From Armatimonadota bacterium (GTDB lineage: Bacteria > Armatimonadota > Fimbriimonadia > Fimbriimonadales > Fimbriimonadaceae), in assembly GCA_018268395.1 (NCBI GenBank), contig JAFDWQ010000009.1, positions 186,001 to 250,000 on the forward strand: 64,000 nucleotides of DNA, in the 5' to 3' direction. Shown here one piece after another: positions 24,063 through 32,927 of the stretch; position 1 is the stretch's first letter, and each line of letters starts with the position of its first letter. The notes below the pieces were generated by a model. That model made no database searches and was not told the DNA's origin. It was given only the letters and a program-made list of their open reading frames with translations. Both the position numbers and the translations under genes were made by a program.

Positions 24063-25550
24063 TCATTCGAAGTGCCACTTGACCTGGTCGTGCTCGACGC
24101 ACCATCCGGGGACCGACGAAGGCCCGATGCACCGGACGGAATAGCGTGCTCGGACGAGCCTGTCCGTCCGGATGTACCGCTTGATGTCGCCGGTCGCTTC
24201 AAGTTCGTCCGATCGCCACTGTCGGGTCATCGGATCGGTCCGCACGTCCGTCGGGTCATAGTCTCCACGCCGAAAGTCGTAAAGCTCGAGAGTCTGCCGG
24301 AACAACCCCGAGACCATGGCTCGAGAGACGGCGGCCAGGCTGAGTTTCGTATAGGTGGCATTGGGGGAGAAAGCGCTCAAAGTGACTTGGACGGGCGGGA
24401 CTTGCAGGTTTGGGACCGTGAACTTGCAAACACGGAAAACGTCCCCATCGTTGGCGCTGAAACTGAAGTAGTCCCCGAGGGCCAGCCAACCGATGTTCAC
24501 CGTGGCGGCCGCTGGAAAGACGTCGTCGCCGTAGACGGGTACGGCGATGAAAGGCGTTCCGGGAACCCCGTGGAACGTTCCCGTGCCGAAGACGCGGCCG
24601 TCTGGACCGACCGCGACCACTTCTTGGAGCGTCCATCCTTGGGTCGAAGGATCGATCATCGTGTTCATGTCGGACAGCGCCCATCCCGGAGCGCGCCAGA
24701 ACGCCGCGCTCAGCCCGGTAAAGCCGTACACGTCGCCATGAGGTGAAACGGCCCGTGCCATGCTCGTCAGCCCACCGTCGTCTAGGAGCGTCGGCACGGT
24801 GGCCCGCCACACGACAGCCCTGTTCCGGCCACTGAGCTGGCAGTACCCCACCACGGTCTCGGAGCTCGATCCGCTGAGGGCGAAACTATGGGAAGAGGTC
24901 AGGGGATGTGGCAACAACTCTGGCCCGCCGTTCGGGTTCCAGCGCGTCGCCCGGTCTTCCACCGCCGTTTGTCCCAGGTACTGACGGCTTGTGCCGACGA
25001 TGTAGCCTCCCGGAAGCATGTCCGAGGGCCAGGCCGCGTTCGTTCCGGCCAAGGGCTGAAGGACCTGATAGCCGGACGTCGGTGACCAGCGGTAAGGCCT
25101 CTCTGTCCTGGGATCGCCGTTGCCTGCACGGACCACGACGTTGCCGACCTCGTCACAGCCGAGGCCCGTCGCTTGCGTCTGACCGTCCGGAATACCGATG
25201 GGAGTGACCGTGCCGTCTTGCGACCAACTCACCGCGCCCGGTCGACCGATCACGTCGAAAATCTGACCGGCCAGTTGCCCGGTCACGGACCCACCCATGC
25301 ACTTCGAGTCGGGCTGCCATGCAAGACCGGGGAGGAAATCGTAGCCGCCCTCAGGCGTACCCGCATAAGCATAGGTTCCTGATTCCAATCGGGCAAAACC
25401 GACGATGCGACCGTCCCGAGACATGTTCAAGGGCGTATACGATAACGCTCCTGGAGGCCCGTCCAATTGATAGACCTTGAAGCCGGTCAGCACCTGAGCC
25501 GATGAAAAGCACCATGCGGACACGAACAGGCTCATCGCGAAGGACCGCAT
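24063..25550 (-). CDS. Secreted HAF-like protein with a shared C-terminal domain
   Basis: A 495-residue protein with a signal peptide. Residues about 20-330 carry propeller-like HAF-type repeats ('NMSRDGRIVGFARL', 'VSPHGDVYGFTG', 'VGPDGRVFGTGTF'). The last ~160 residues form a separate domain beginning 'ATVNIGWLALGDY', with 'RVCKFTVPN' and ending 'GPSSVPGWCVEHDQVKWHFE'. The same architecture and order occur in the gene at 46941-48425, and the C-terminal domain alone recurs at 60221-61261. Function unknown; a surface or matrix role is possible. A leaderless-type -10 box precedes it. Confidence 0.78.
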   Translation of the reverse strand: MRSFAMSLFVSAWCFSSAQVLTGFKVYQLDGPPGALSYTPLNMSRDGRIVGFARLESGTYAYAGTPEGGYDFLPGLAWQPDSKCMGGSVTGQLAGQIFDVIGRPGAVSWSQDGTVTPIGIPDGQTQATGLGCDEVGNVVVRAGNGDPRTERPYRWSPTSGYQVLQPLAGTNAAWPSDMLPGGYIVGTSRQYLGQTAVEDRATRWNPNGGPELLPHPLTSSHSFALSGSSSETVVGYCQLSGRNRAVVWRATVPTLLDDGGLTSMARAVSPHGDVYGFTGLSAAFWRAPGWALSDMNTMIDPSTQGWTLQEVVAVGPDGRVFGTGTFHGVPGTPFIAVPVYGDDVFPAAATVNIGWLALGDYFSFSANDGDVFRVCKFTVPNLQVPPVQVTLSAFSPNATYTKLSLAAVSRAMVSGLFRQTLELYDFRRGDYDPTDVRTDPMTRQWRSDELEATGDIKRYIRTDRLVRARYSVRCIGPSSVPGWCVEHDQVKWHFE

Positions 25551-25556
25551 GGCAAC

Positions 25557-25562
25557 AGTATA
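25557..25562 (-). promoter_or_regulatory. -10-like box of a candidate leaderless gene
   Basis: TATACT on the minus strand, then 6 bases, then the ATG at 25550. The paralog at 48425 has the identical hexamer and spacing. Confidence 0.5.
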
Positions 25563-25577
25563 GCGACGGTTCGATGA

Positions 25578-25608
25578 CTCCGTGGAATCACGTCAAGGTT
25601 CCACGGAG
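25578..25608. terminator. Hairpin after the large secreted-protein gene
   Basis: Perfect 10-bp stem CTCCGTGGAA / TTCCACGGAG with an 11-base loop. It sits between the stop of the 1281-residue protein gene and the promoter of the next gene. There is no T-tract, so intrinsic termination is uncertain. Confidence 0.45.
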
Positions 25609-25697
25609 CCTGCCGAGGGCTCAGCCCTGCCGATCACGCCGTGACCGTCACGCCGTCTCGGTTCGAAACGTCCGTGGCTGTCCGCTCCCCCGAGCCT

Positions 25698-28600
25698 TCA
25701 GCCCTTCACGCTCAGCACCGATTCCGAACTGCGCGAGCCGTCAGTGGCGACGAGTTTGACCACGGGCGCCTTCAGATCGCCGCCAAAGTCGAACTCCACG
25801 CTGGTCGCGGTCTTTTCGACGAGCGCGTCGCTCCATACCTCGCCGTCCGGCGAATACAGCACGCTGTACAGGAGCGGAGAGCCGTTCGAGGAAGCGCCCT
25901 TCCACTCCAACTTGACGCGCCTGTCCCCGTCGGTCACGCGGGGCGTCGAACCGACCCACTCGAGGGTCGGCGGTGCAGGACTGAAGGCCACTCTGTCGAG
26001 GGTCCCGTCCGGCCCGACAAGTTCGATGCCGGCCAAGCCCGCCGGCCTCTCGATGCGTGCGCTGAACGATGAAGAGTATCGGGGGCGCGGGGCGTCGCCC
26101 CACGTCCAGTCCACGCAGACGGGCACGCGCGACAGGACTTTGCCCGACGCGTCCTTGAGCACGATCGCGTGCTCGGTCTTGCCGTTCCAGGCCGGATCCG
26201 GGACTCCCGAACCCGTGTACACGGGCGCGAGGCGTCCCTTCACGTTTCCGCCGATCCGCGCGAACACGCCGCTGACATCGATCACGTCAGGGTCGGGAGC
26301 TGCTTGGAACGCGTCGAGAAGGTGCTTGTACGCCCCCTGAGTGATCCACCTTGAACTGTCGTTGTCTCCGACGCTCGCCGGGCCCATCATCGGCCAAGCC
26401 ATGTCGAACCGCTTACGGAACGGAGTGTTCGGGAAGATCTTCACGCCTGCGCCGATGTCCCGCACAGGGTTGTTGTGCCAGACCTGGGAGAACTCCGACT
26501 GCATCTCGTTGACGGACCACAGGAACGGTGACGCGTGCGTCGTTTCGTGCAGGATCGTCATCCACCGGGCGAAGGGCCGTTGGATGACGATCGCCTTTTG
26601 GTTCTTCGTAAACGCCGCTGTGCCGTCGCTCTTGAAGTACGTCCGATCGAAATCGTCGGGGTCGAGCACACAGATCACCTTTCCGTTGCCTGATAGCCTG
26701 GAGTAGACGGTCGCGAAGTTGGCCAAAGCGGCAGCGACGCCTTCCGTCCGGGCTTCCTCCCGCGCGATTTCGGGAGAACTGACCAGTTGGGACCACAGCC
26801 ACCCGGTGACGCCGAGCGTGCTGGCTTCCTCATCGAGCTTCGTGAAGTCGTGCAGGGGCAGTAGCGTACAGCGCATCCCGCCCGCTGGGACGGGGAAGAC
26901 GGCCTGCCCCCACAGCCCCGTCGCCCGCGACGCCTCGATGGTCGCGCGCATCAACTCCTGCGTCTGCAACGCGGTCCTTGGCGTCAAGAAGGCCGGCATG
27001 AAATAGAGGGCGGGGGCGGTCGTCGTCACGGCTTCACCGGACACCGTCGCAAAGATCCCGGTCGGCCGGCCGTCCTTCGTCACGAGCTCGGCCCTGAGTT
27101 CGTACGGCCCTGGAGAGAACGTGAACGGTCTGAAGGTGCTGTTCTCTTCAGGAAGGCCGGCCATATTGGTGACCCGGGTCTCAAAGCTCTGGGGAGGGCC
27201 GGGCGAGCCCGAGACCGCGAGGTAGTCCACGGACATCGGGCTTTCGTAGACCAACGACGAACCGCCGTTCTGCTGAAGCGTCACCCGCAGATAGACCGTC
27301 TCTCTGGCGGTGCCGTGGGTCGTACCTCGCAGAACGATGCTGTAGTGGAAGTTCGCTGCGCCGTCGGGATCACGGAGCAAGCCCGCCACAAGGGTCGGCT
27401 TGCCGGCGACCATCTTGAGCTCGGCCCGCCACGCGTTCGGAGCGAGCCGGACGATGCGCTTATCAGGCTGGTCGGCGAAGTACTCGTCGTCTTGCCAGAC
27501 GGATTGCACCGGTTCGAACCAGCCTTCGATGCCGTCCGAAGGCTGTAGCTCCGGCGTGCTCGCTGGAGGAGGTGGCGGCGGGGACAGTCCAGGCTGCCCT
27601 TCCGTCTCGCCGGGCCAAGGGTAGGACAGTTTAGGGAACAGTTTCCAGTCCAGACCGAAGTCGACTTTGGGAAGGTCGGTCGGTGGAGGCGGGTCTGTCT
27701 TAGGCGGCTCGGGCGGCGGCGGGACGTTCACGGGCGGTGCCGGATGGCACGCCTCTGACACGATGACGACCGTCCGGAGACCTTCGAAGGACGAACGGAT
27801 TTCCTCTTCACCATGGCGGTGACAGCAGTACTGGCGGTCGGACACGAGGCCTGTGACGCCCTTCGGATCGTCGAATTGGGCGGGTTGGCGCAAGGCCGCC
27901 GCTCGGACACAGTGGCCGAAATCTCCCCGCACGGTGATGCTTCCGCCGGGCCGGACCGCAGCCGTCGTCAAGAACTCGACGCGCGGCGACGACTTCGTCT
28001 TCGGGTTGTAGACGCGGTAGTACACCGGCGCGTCGCTGTCGTTGAAGAACGTGATCTCCTTGATGCAGCACTCGTCTTCGGGAGGTGCGGCCGCGATCTG
28101 GCGGTCGGGGACGCTGAGGACGCGACCGATCGCCTTCGTCAGGTCGATGCTGACTCCGAGTTCGACCTGGAACGTCCCGCGTCCGTTCTTGTCGCAGTGC
28201 ACCGTGCCTGTCTCGACGCCCCCTTCATGGACGACGCCGACCTCGCAGTCTCCGGGCAACCCCTTGCCCTTTTCGTCTTTCAGTTCAACGGGGACTTCGA
28301 CCGTGGTCTTCCCGGTCGCCGGATCGGTCTTTCCTGTGACGGTGCCGCACTTCGCCTCGCACGGTGGATCGTCTTCCGACTCGGGGACGGTCGGGGTCAG
28401 GTCGAACGCGACTCTGTAGACGCCGACCATCTTGCCCGTGTAACCGACCACTTTGGGCTTGTCCGCCGAGACGCGGAAGACGTGCTCGTCAAGTTGAATG
28501 AAGGGATCGCCGCCGATGATCCGCATCCAACCGTCGACGTTGCTCGTGAACGTGTACGTCCCGCGCTGGCCGACGAGTTCGGCGCGTTGATGGTCGACCT

Positions 28601-29543
28601 TGAAGTCCGAACGGACAAGGGTCTGGGGCAGGTTCGTGGCGTTTCCACCCGGCCCTTTCGCCGAAAGCGAAAACTTCTCGTTCCTCCCGACAAAGGGCAG
28701 GTCACCGATGAAGATCCGCTCGAACGAAGATCCGACCGAGAGCTTCAGGGGGAACGAGCCTCCACTTCCGTCGAGTAGCGCGGCCGTCCAAGTCGGCGAC
28801 AGCCCGACTCCGCGGACCCGGACTCCGAGCGTCGCCGAAAGAACAGGGTCGGCGGCTGTGGCCCGGGGCTCGGACGCGGCCGGGTTCTCCACGCATTCGG
28901 TAGCGAACCGACAACCGGCCGACAATCTGGAGAACGGCAGGCAAGGGCCGTCGCCTAGGCTGGGATAGACCTGGAAATCGAACCGGAGCCTCGCCGGACT
29001 GTGCCCTGCGAACGGGACGTCCACGGCTCCGTTCCGACCGACCGGGAGGACGCGTCCGTTCCAGAGGACGGCCGAACCGCGCGCAAGCGGAGCCGAATCC
29101 GACCCGATGACTTCGAGGACCTGCACGGAGAAGGGCCGTCGAGTGTCGATGAGTCTCGGACCGTTCACTCGGAACCGGACGTCCGCCCATGCGCCGTCCG
29201 GGCCCGCCTTTTGTGCGGTCGTCTTGCCCGGGACACCGTCCTTCCACGACGTTTGGAACGCATAGGCCGCTTGGAGCTTGCCCGAAGAGTCGCGGGCGAA
29301 GGCCGCGAACTTGGTGACGGTCGTCTCGCCGGACTTCGCGTCAAAGGCGACGCTCCTGGTCTGGGCCGGCTCCTGATCGGAGCCACCGACCGGATACCGC
29401 ACCCATTCCTCGAGGACCAGCTTCCCCTTTTCGGTCGTCGAAGCGTGCGCCAGCATGAAGCCGGGGCCATCGAATCGGACTTGCCGGGCTACTTGGACGT
29501 CCGCCAAGAGCACGGAAGCGAGAGACAGGCTCAAGAGTCCCAT
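25698..29543 (-). CDS. Very large secreted protein with HEXXH metalloprotease motif
   Basis: A 1281-residue protein starting with a short signal (MGLLSLSLASVLLADVQ). The first ~580 residues look like several beta-sandwich domains with paired cysteines (for example 'DDPPCEAKCG' and 'PEDECCIKEI'). A Pro-rich hinge follows (about 600-660), then another beta-rich part and a helical part with 'MTILHETTHASPF'. HETTH (999-1003) fits the zinc HEXXH motif of metallopeptidases; a third ligand further on was not identified. The end has a fibronectin-like domain ('PRVTDGDRRVKLEWKGA'). Likely an exported protease or adhesin; no close family recognised. Confidence 0.65.
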   Translation of the reverse strand: MGLLSLSLASVLLADVQVARQVRFDGPGFMLAHASTTEKGKLVLEEWVRYPVGGSDQEPAQTRSVAFDAKSGETTVTKFAAFARDSSGKLQAAYAFQTSWKDGVPGKTTAQKAGPDGAWADVRFRVNGPRLIDTRRPFSVQVLEVIGSDSAPLARGSAVLWNGRVLPVGRNGAVDVPFAGHSPARLRFDFQVYPSLGDGPCLPFSRLSAGCRFATECVENPAASEPRATAADPVLSATLGVRVRGVGLSPTWTAALLDGSGGSFPLKLSVGSSFERIFIGDLPFVGRNEKFSLSAKGPGGNATNLPQTLVRSDFKVDHQRAELVGQRGTYTFTSNVDGWMRIIGGDPFIQLDEHVFRVSADKPKVVGYTGKMVGVYRVAFDLTPTVPESEDDPPCEAKCGTVTGKTDPATGKTTVEVPVELKDEKGKGLPGDCEVGVVHEGGVETGTVHCDKNGRGTFQVELGVSIDLTKAIGRVLSVPDRQIAAAPPEDECCIKEITFFNDSDAPVYYRVYNPKTKSSPRVEFLTTAAVRPGGSITVRGDFGHCVRAAALRQPAQFDDPKGVTGLVSDRQYCCHRHGEEEIRSSFEGLRTVVIVSEACHPAPPVNVPPPPEPPKTDPPPPTDLPKVDFGLDWKLFPKLSYPWPGETEGQPGLSPPPPPPASTPELQPSDGIEGWFEPVQSVWQDDEYFADQPDKRIVRLAPNAWRAELKMVAGKPTLVAGLLRDPDGAANFHYSIVLRGTTHGTARETVYLRVTLQQNGGSSLVYESPMSVDYLAVSGSPGPPQSFETRVTNMAGLPEENSTFRPFTFSPGPYELRAELVTKDGRPTGIFATVSGEAVTTTAPALYFMPAFLTPRTALQTQELMRATIEASRATGLWGQAVFPVPAGGMRCTLLPLHDFTKLDEEASTLGVTGWLWSQLVSSPEIAREEARTEGVAAALANFATVYSRLSGNGKVICVLDPDDFDRTYFKSDGTAAFTKNQKAIVIQRPFARWMTILHETTHASPFLWSVNEMQSEFSQVWHNNPVRDIGAGVKIFPNTPFRKRFDMAWPMMGPASVGDNDSSRWITQGAYKHLLDAFQAAPDPDVIDVSGVFARIGGNVKGRLAPVYTGSGVPDPAWNGKTEHAIVLKDASGKVLSRVPVCVDWTWGDAPRPRYSSSFSARIERPAGLAGIELVGPDGTLDRVAFSPAPPTLEWVGSTPRVTDGDRRVKLEWKGASSNGSPLLYSVLYSPDGEVWSDALVEKTATSVEFDFGGDLKAPVVKLVATDGSRSSESVLSVKG

Positions 29544-29706
29544 ATGTTCGCCCTCACCGCGTGCCGCCCATTATGCCTAAGTCGTCAAGATTGTTCTCAG
29601 TGGCGGCGTTCGACGTGGTGTCGGTCCAGAACATCCTGGCTTCCGCACGTGAGGACGATGGTCCGATGAGGGCCACCGTACAGTCCAGGACCGGCCATAC
29701 GGCATA

Positions 29707-30126
29707 ATGCCGGCAGTGCACCGTTGGGCGGTCCTGGTCGGCATCGTCGCGCTCCTCTTCGGAGACGCGCGGTTCTGCCGCGCCGAGTACGTCCTTCCCG
29801 ACGGATCCCCTTGTGGGACGTGCACGTCCCTTCCGTGCGACGTCGGACCGAAAGCTCCGACCCCGAAGGCGGAGCTGACCGCCGACCATGGTGACTGCCA
29901 TGACTGTTGCCGCCTGGTCGACTGTGACGAGGGGAGCCACCACCAACCCGTCGTCAAAGCCTCGCCGACGGTCGATCTCGCGATAGCGCTCCCCTGCCTA
30001 GACGTCGTCCCGAGGTTGCCGGATTTCAAGTGCGGCGACGTCCGAAGCGTCTACGACGCCGGGACTCCGGCCACCGGGCCTCCTCCAGCCTCCGATCCGC
30101 GCGCGCCGCCGTTCCTCTCCGATTAG
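29707..30126 (+). CDS. Small exported Cys/His-rich protein before a metal-efflux operon
   Basis: A 139-residue protein with a signal peptide and a cluster of likely metal ligands: 'PCGTCTSLPC' and 'DHGDCHDCCRLVDCDEGSHH'. It directly precedes, by 15 bp, the RND efflux genes and is probably co-transcribed. The sequence suggests a periplasmic metal-binding or sensing protein that works with the pump. It is not a family I can name. Confidence 0.6.
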   Translation: MPAVHRWAVLVGIVALLFGDARFCRAEYVLPDGSPCGTCTSLPCDVGPKAPTPKAELTADHGDCHDCCRLVDCDEGSHHQPVVKASPTVDLAIALPCLDVVPRLPDFKCGDVRSVYDAGTPATGPPPASDPRAPPFLSD

Positions 30127-30141
30127 GCCTTTGCTCCCCGC

Positions 30142-31380
30142 ATGGGGGGCCCGACCTTGTCACGAGACCGGAACACTTTGAAGACCGCATTCCTCATCCC
30201 GCTTTTCGGGCTGACCGCTCACGCGTCGGCCCAGCCCTTGACCCTTGACCAAGCCCTTGGGTCTGCCCGTCAGACCCGACCGGCCATCGCCGCCGCTCGA
30301 CTCCGTTCGTCACAGGCGGCCAAGACCCGCGACTCTCTGGGCGCCTACCCGGCACTCAGGTTGCACGCCGGCGTCACGGACCCTCTTGCCACCGGAGGCA
30401 GCGACGACGATCTGGTCCTGACCCAACCGCTCGACGTCTTCGGAAGGACGTCCGCCGCGCGCCGCTCTGGCGACGCCCTCGTGGCCTTTGCCGAAGCCCA
30501 TGTCAGGCGGACCGTGCTCGACGTCCAGTCAGAAGTCGTCGAAGCGTACATCGCCGCCGCCTCGTCGAACGAACTCGTCCGGAGCGCTGAGAAGATCGAA
30601 GACATCTACGTCCGCCTCTACGACGCCACGCGCAGGCGGGTGGACGAGGGCGTCGAACCTGGGTTCCACCTCACACAGGTTTCGCTGGACTTGGGGCAGG
30701 CCCGTCTCAAGACGAAGCTGCGCAAAGGCGAGCGTCAGGCCGCATATGAAAGGCTTGCTTCGCTGATCGGTCGGACCGTTCCGGACGAAGGCGTCGAAGG
30801 GATCCCGAGACTCGAAGGCACGGCGGTCGTACCGCCCGTCCCCGGCGATGTCAGGCCAGACCTCCAAGTCCTGGCCGCAGAACTTCAAGCTGCCCAAGCC
30901 GAACTGCGGGCCGCACGCTTGGTCGGCGCCCCCGAACTCGAACTACAAGCCCGTAGGACGCCATGGCAAGAGTCGGACGGGCGGTTCGGGTTCCGCGTCC
31001 AACTGAACGTCCCGCTCTTCGATTTTGGAAGGGCCCGCTCAGAAACGGCAGCGGCGAGGGCGAAAGTCGAAGCCGCCGAGAAGGCGCTGGCCGACGCGCG
31101 GTCGATCGCAGACGGTGAGCGCAGGTCCGCCCGGACCGAAGTCGCGGCGGCCGAGGGTCAGGTCATGGAGCACGCCGCGTTGGTCGGTCAGGCCCGTGAA
31201 CTCGTCGAGCGCCTCCGTCCCGGTCTGACGGAACAAGCGACGACTCTGATCGAAGTCCTGGACGCGTCCCGCGTGTTGCGGGACATCGAGCAAGCCCACG
31301 TAGAGGCCCAAGCCCGGCTGGCGTCGGCCCGGGCCAAGCTCCTGAGGGCCGAGGGCCGTGTGTTGGAGGTCGGCCCATGA
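30142..31380 (+). CDS. TolC-family outer-membrane efflux protein
   Basis: A 412-residue outer-membrane channel component of the CzcC/CusC type. After an N-terminal signal ('TAFLIPLFGLTAHASAQPLTLDQALG'), two long alpha-helical, Ala/Glu-rich halves follow with the repeat pattern of TolC proteins ('ELVRSAEKIEDIYVRLYDATRRRV', 'ETAAARAKVEAAEKAL'). It forms the exit duct for the RND pump encoded next. The stop overlaps the adaptor start by 4 bp (ATGA). Confidence 0.9.
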   Translation: MGGPTLSRDRNTLKTAFLIPLFGLTAHASAQPLTLDQALGSARQTRPAIAAARLRSSQAAKTRDSLGAYPALRLHAGVTDPLATGGSDDDLVLTQPLDVFGRTSAARRSGDALVAFAEAHVRRTVLDVQSEVVEAYIAAASSNELVRSAEKIEDIYVRLYDATRRRVDEGVEPGFHLTQVSLDLGQARLKTKLRKGERQAAYERLASLIGRTVPDEGVEGIPRLEGTAVVPPVPGDVRPDLQVLAAELQAAQAELRAARLVGAPELELQARRTPWQESDGRFGFRVQLNVPLFDFGRARSETAAARAKVEAAEKALADARSIADGERRSARTEVAAAEGQVMEHAALVGQARELVERLRPGLTEQATTLIEVLDASRVLRDIEQAHVEAQARLASARAKLLRAEGRVLEVGP

Positions 31381-32927
31381 CGCGGCTTTACTGGCTCTCC
31401 GTTCTCGTTGTCTTCCTGTCGGGATGCCGACCGGGCCCCGTCGCGAAAGCGGGCGAGCCGGGACACGGTGAAGACGTCCACGAGGAGACCGGACACTCGG
31501 AAGAGATCGTCCTGACAAGGGAAGCCGTGGAGACGGCCGGGATCCAAGTCGCGACGGTCCGGCGCCTTCCCGTCCAAATGCAGATCGAGGCTCCGGGGAC
31601 GGTCTCGAACACGTCGCAGGGGCGCGCCGTCGTCACCCCTCCCGTCGCGGGGAAGGTCGTCCGGCTCCTCGTCAAGGTCGGCGACACGGTCCGGGCCGGA
31701 CAGGCCCTTGTCGTGATGCAGTCGTCGGACCTCGCGCTCGCGGCCGCGACCGTGACCGAAGGTCAGAAGACGGTGATGTCGGCGCGCGGGGCTGTGGACG
31801 AAGCCGTTGCAGGAGTCAAAGCCGCTGAGTCCCGATTGGCGACGTCCGAACAAAGCCTGGCCCGACAGCGGAACTTCGCCAAGACCGGAGCGTTCAGCCA
31901 ACCCGCCCTCCAAGCCGCACAACGGGAGTTGGCCGACGCCGAGGCCGAACTGGAGCGGGGCCGCCAAGACCAGGGATTGCACCAAGCGCAACTCGAGCGC
32001 GCCGAGCGTTTGTACCGACAGGAGCTGATTTCGCGTACGGAACTGGAGCAGGCGCGGCTCGAAGTCGCGACGGACACGATCCGCCAGAAGAACGCCGAAC
32101 GCCGGATCGACCTGGCCAAGTCGGCCTTTCAACGCGAACAGCGGATCGTCGAGCAAAACCTCACGAACGCGAAAGAGGTCCAAACCGCGGAAGGGGACGT
32201 TCGGGCTGCCCGACAGGACCTCCAGCAAGCGCGCATCCGGCACGAGGCTTCGCTGACCGGGCTCCGCGCCGCCCAGCGCGGTCTCCAAGCGGCGCAGTCG
32301 GTCTACCGGGCCCAAGCCGGCAACAATCCGGCGAGCGGAGGGACCGTCACGGTCACGTCACCGATCGGCGGGGTCGTCACGGAAAGGACCGTCACCATCG
32401 GTCAGGCTGTAGAACGGACAGACGAAATGTGCGAGGTGGAGAACCTGACGAGCGTCGTCGTCGTGGCGCACGTCCCGGAACGTCAGGCTTCGGCGGCGGC
32501 CGTCGGACGGCCTGCCACGGTCTCGGTGGACGCCATTCCCGGACGCCGATGGCCGGGGATCGTCCAGGTCGTGGGGAGCCGCTTGGACGAGAAGGGCCGG
32601 ACCGTCCCGGTCCATGTCCTTGTCGACAACCGGTCGGGGGCCCTGAAAGCGAACATGTTCGCGACGGTGTCCCTCGCCGTCGGGCCCGGCGCGGCCGCGC
32701 TGACCGTCGACGCGTCCGCCCTGGTCCAAGAAGGCGGCACGTCGGTCGTCTACGTCGAAGTCGAACCGGGCCACTTCGAAGAAAGGGCGGTGCAGACCGG
32801 GCGCCGACAAGGCGACACCGTCGAAGTGACGAGCGGACTGGTAGCCGGTGAGAAAGTCGTCGTCAAAGGGACGTTCGTGCTCAAGAGCGAGAAGGTCAAG
32901 AGCGGACTGAAAGGACACGAACACTGA
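31377..32927 (+). CDS. RND periplasmic adaptor (CzcB/CusB-like), lipoprotein
   Basis: A 516-residue membrane-fusion protein with a lipoprotein signal (lipobox L-S-G-C, Cys17) and a His/Glu-rich stretch just after it ('GHGEDVHEETGHSEE'), a feature of heavy-metal adaptors. It contains a lipoyl-type half ('VVTPPVAGKVVRLLVKVGDTV'), a long coiled-coil hairpin (about residues 110-310) and the second half 'VTSPIGGVVTERTVTIGQAV'. It bridges the inner-membrane pump and the outer-membrane channel. The coiled coil is long. The stop and the next start overlap (TGATG). Confidence 0.92.
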   Translation: MTRLYWLSVLVVFLSGCRPGPVAKAGEPGHGEDVHEETGHSEEIVLTREAVETAGIQVATVRRLPVQMQIEAPGTVSNTSQGRAVVTPPVAGKVVRLLVKVGDTVRAGQALVVMQSSDLALAAATVTEGQKTVMSARGAVDEAVAGVKAAESRLATSEQSLARQRNFAKTGAFSQPALQAAQRELADAEAELERGRQDQGLHQAQLERAERLYRQELISRTELEQARLEVATDTIRQKNAERRIDLAKSAFQREQRIVEQNLTNAKEVQTAEGDVRAARQDLQQARIRHEASLTGLRAAQRGLQAAQSVYRAQAGNNPASGGTVTVTSPIGGVVTERTVTIGQAVERTDEMCEVENLTSVVVVAHVPERQASAAAVGRPATVSVDAIPGRRWPGIVQVVGSRLDEKGRTVPVHVLVDNRSGALKANMFATVSLAVGPGAAALTVDASALVQEGGTSVVYVEVEPGHFEERAVQTGRRQGDTVEVTSGLVAGEKVVVKGTFVLKSEKVKSGLKGHEH

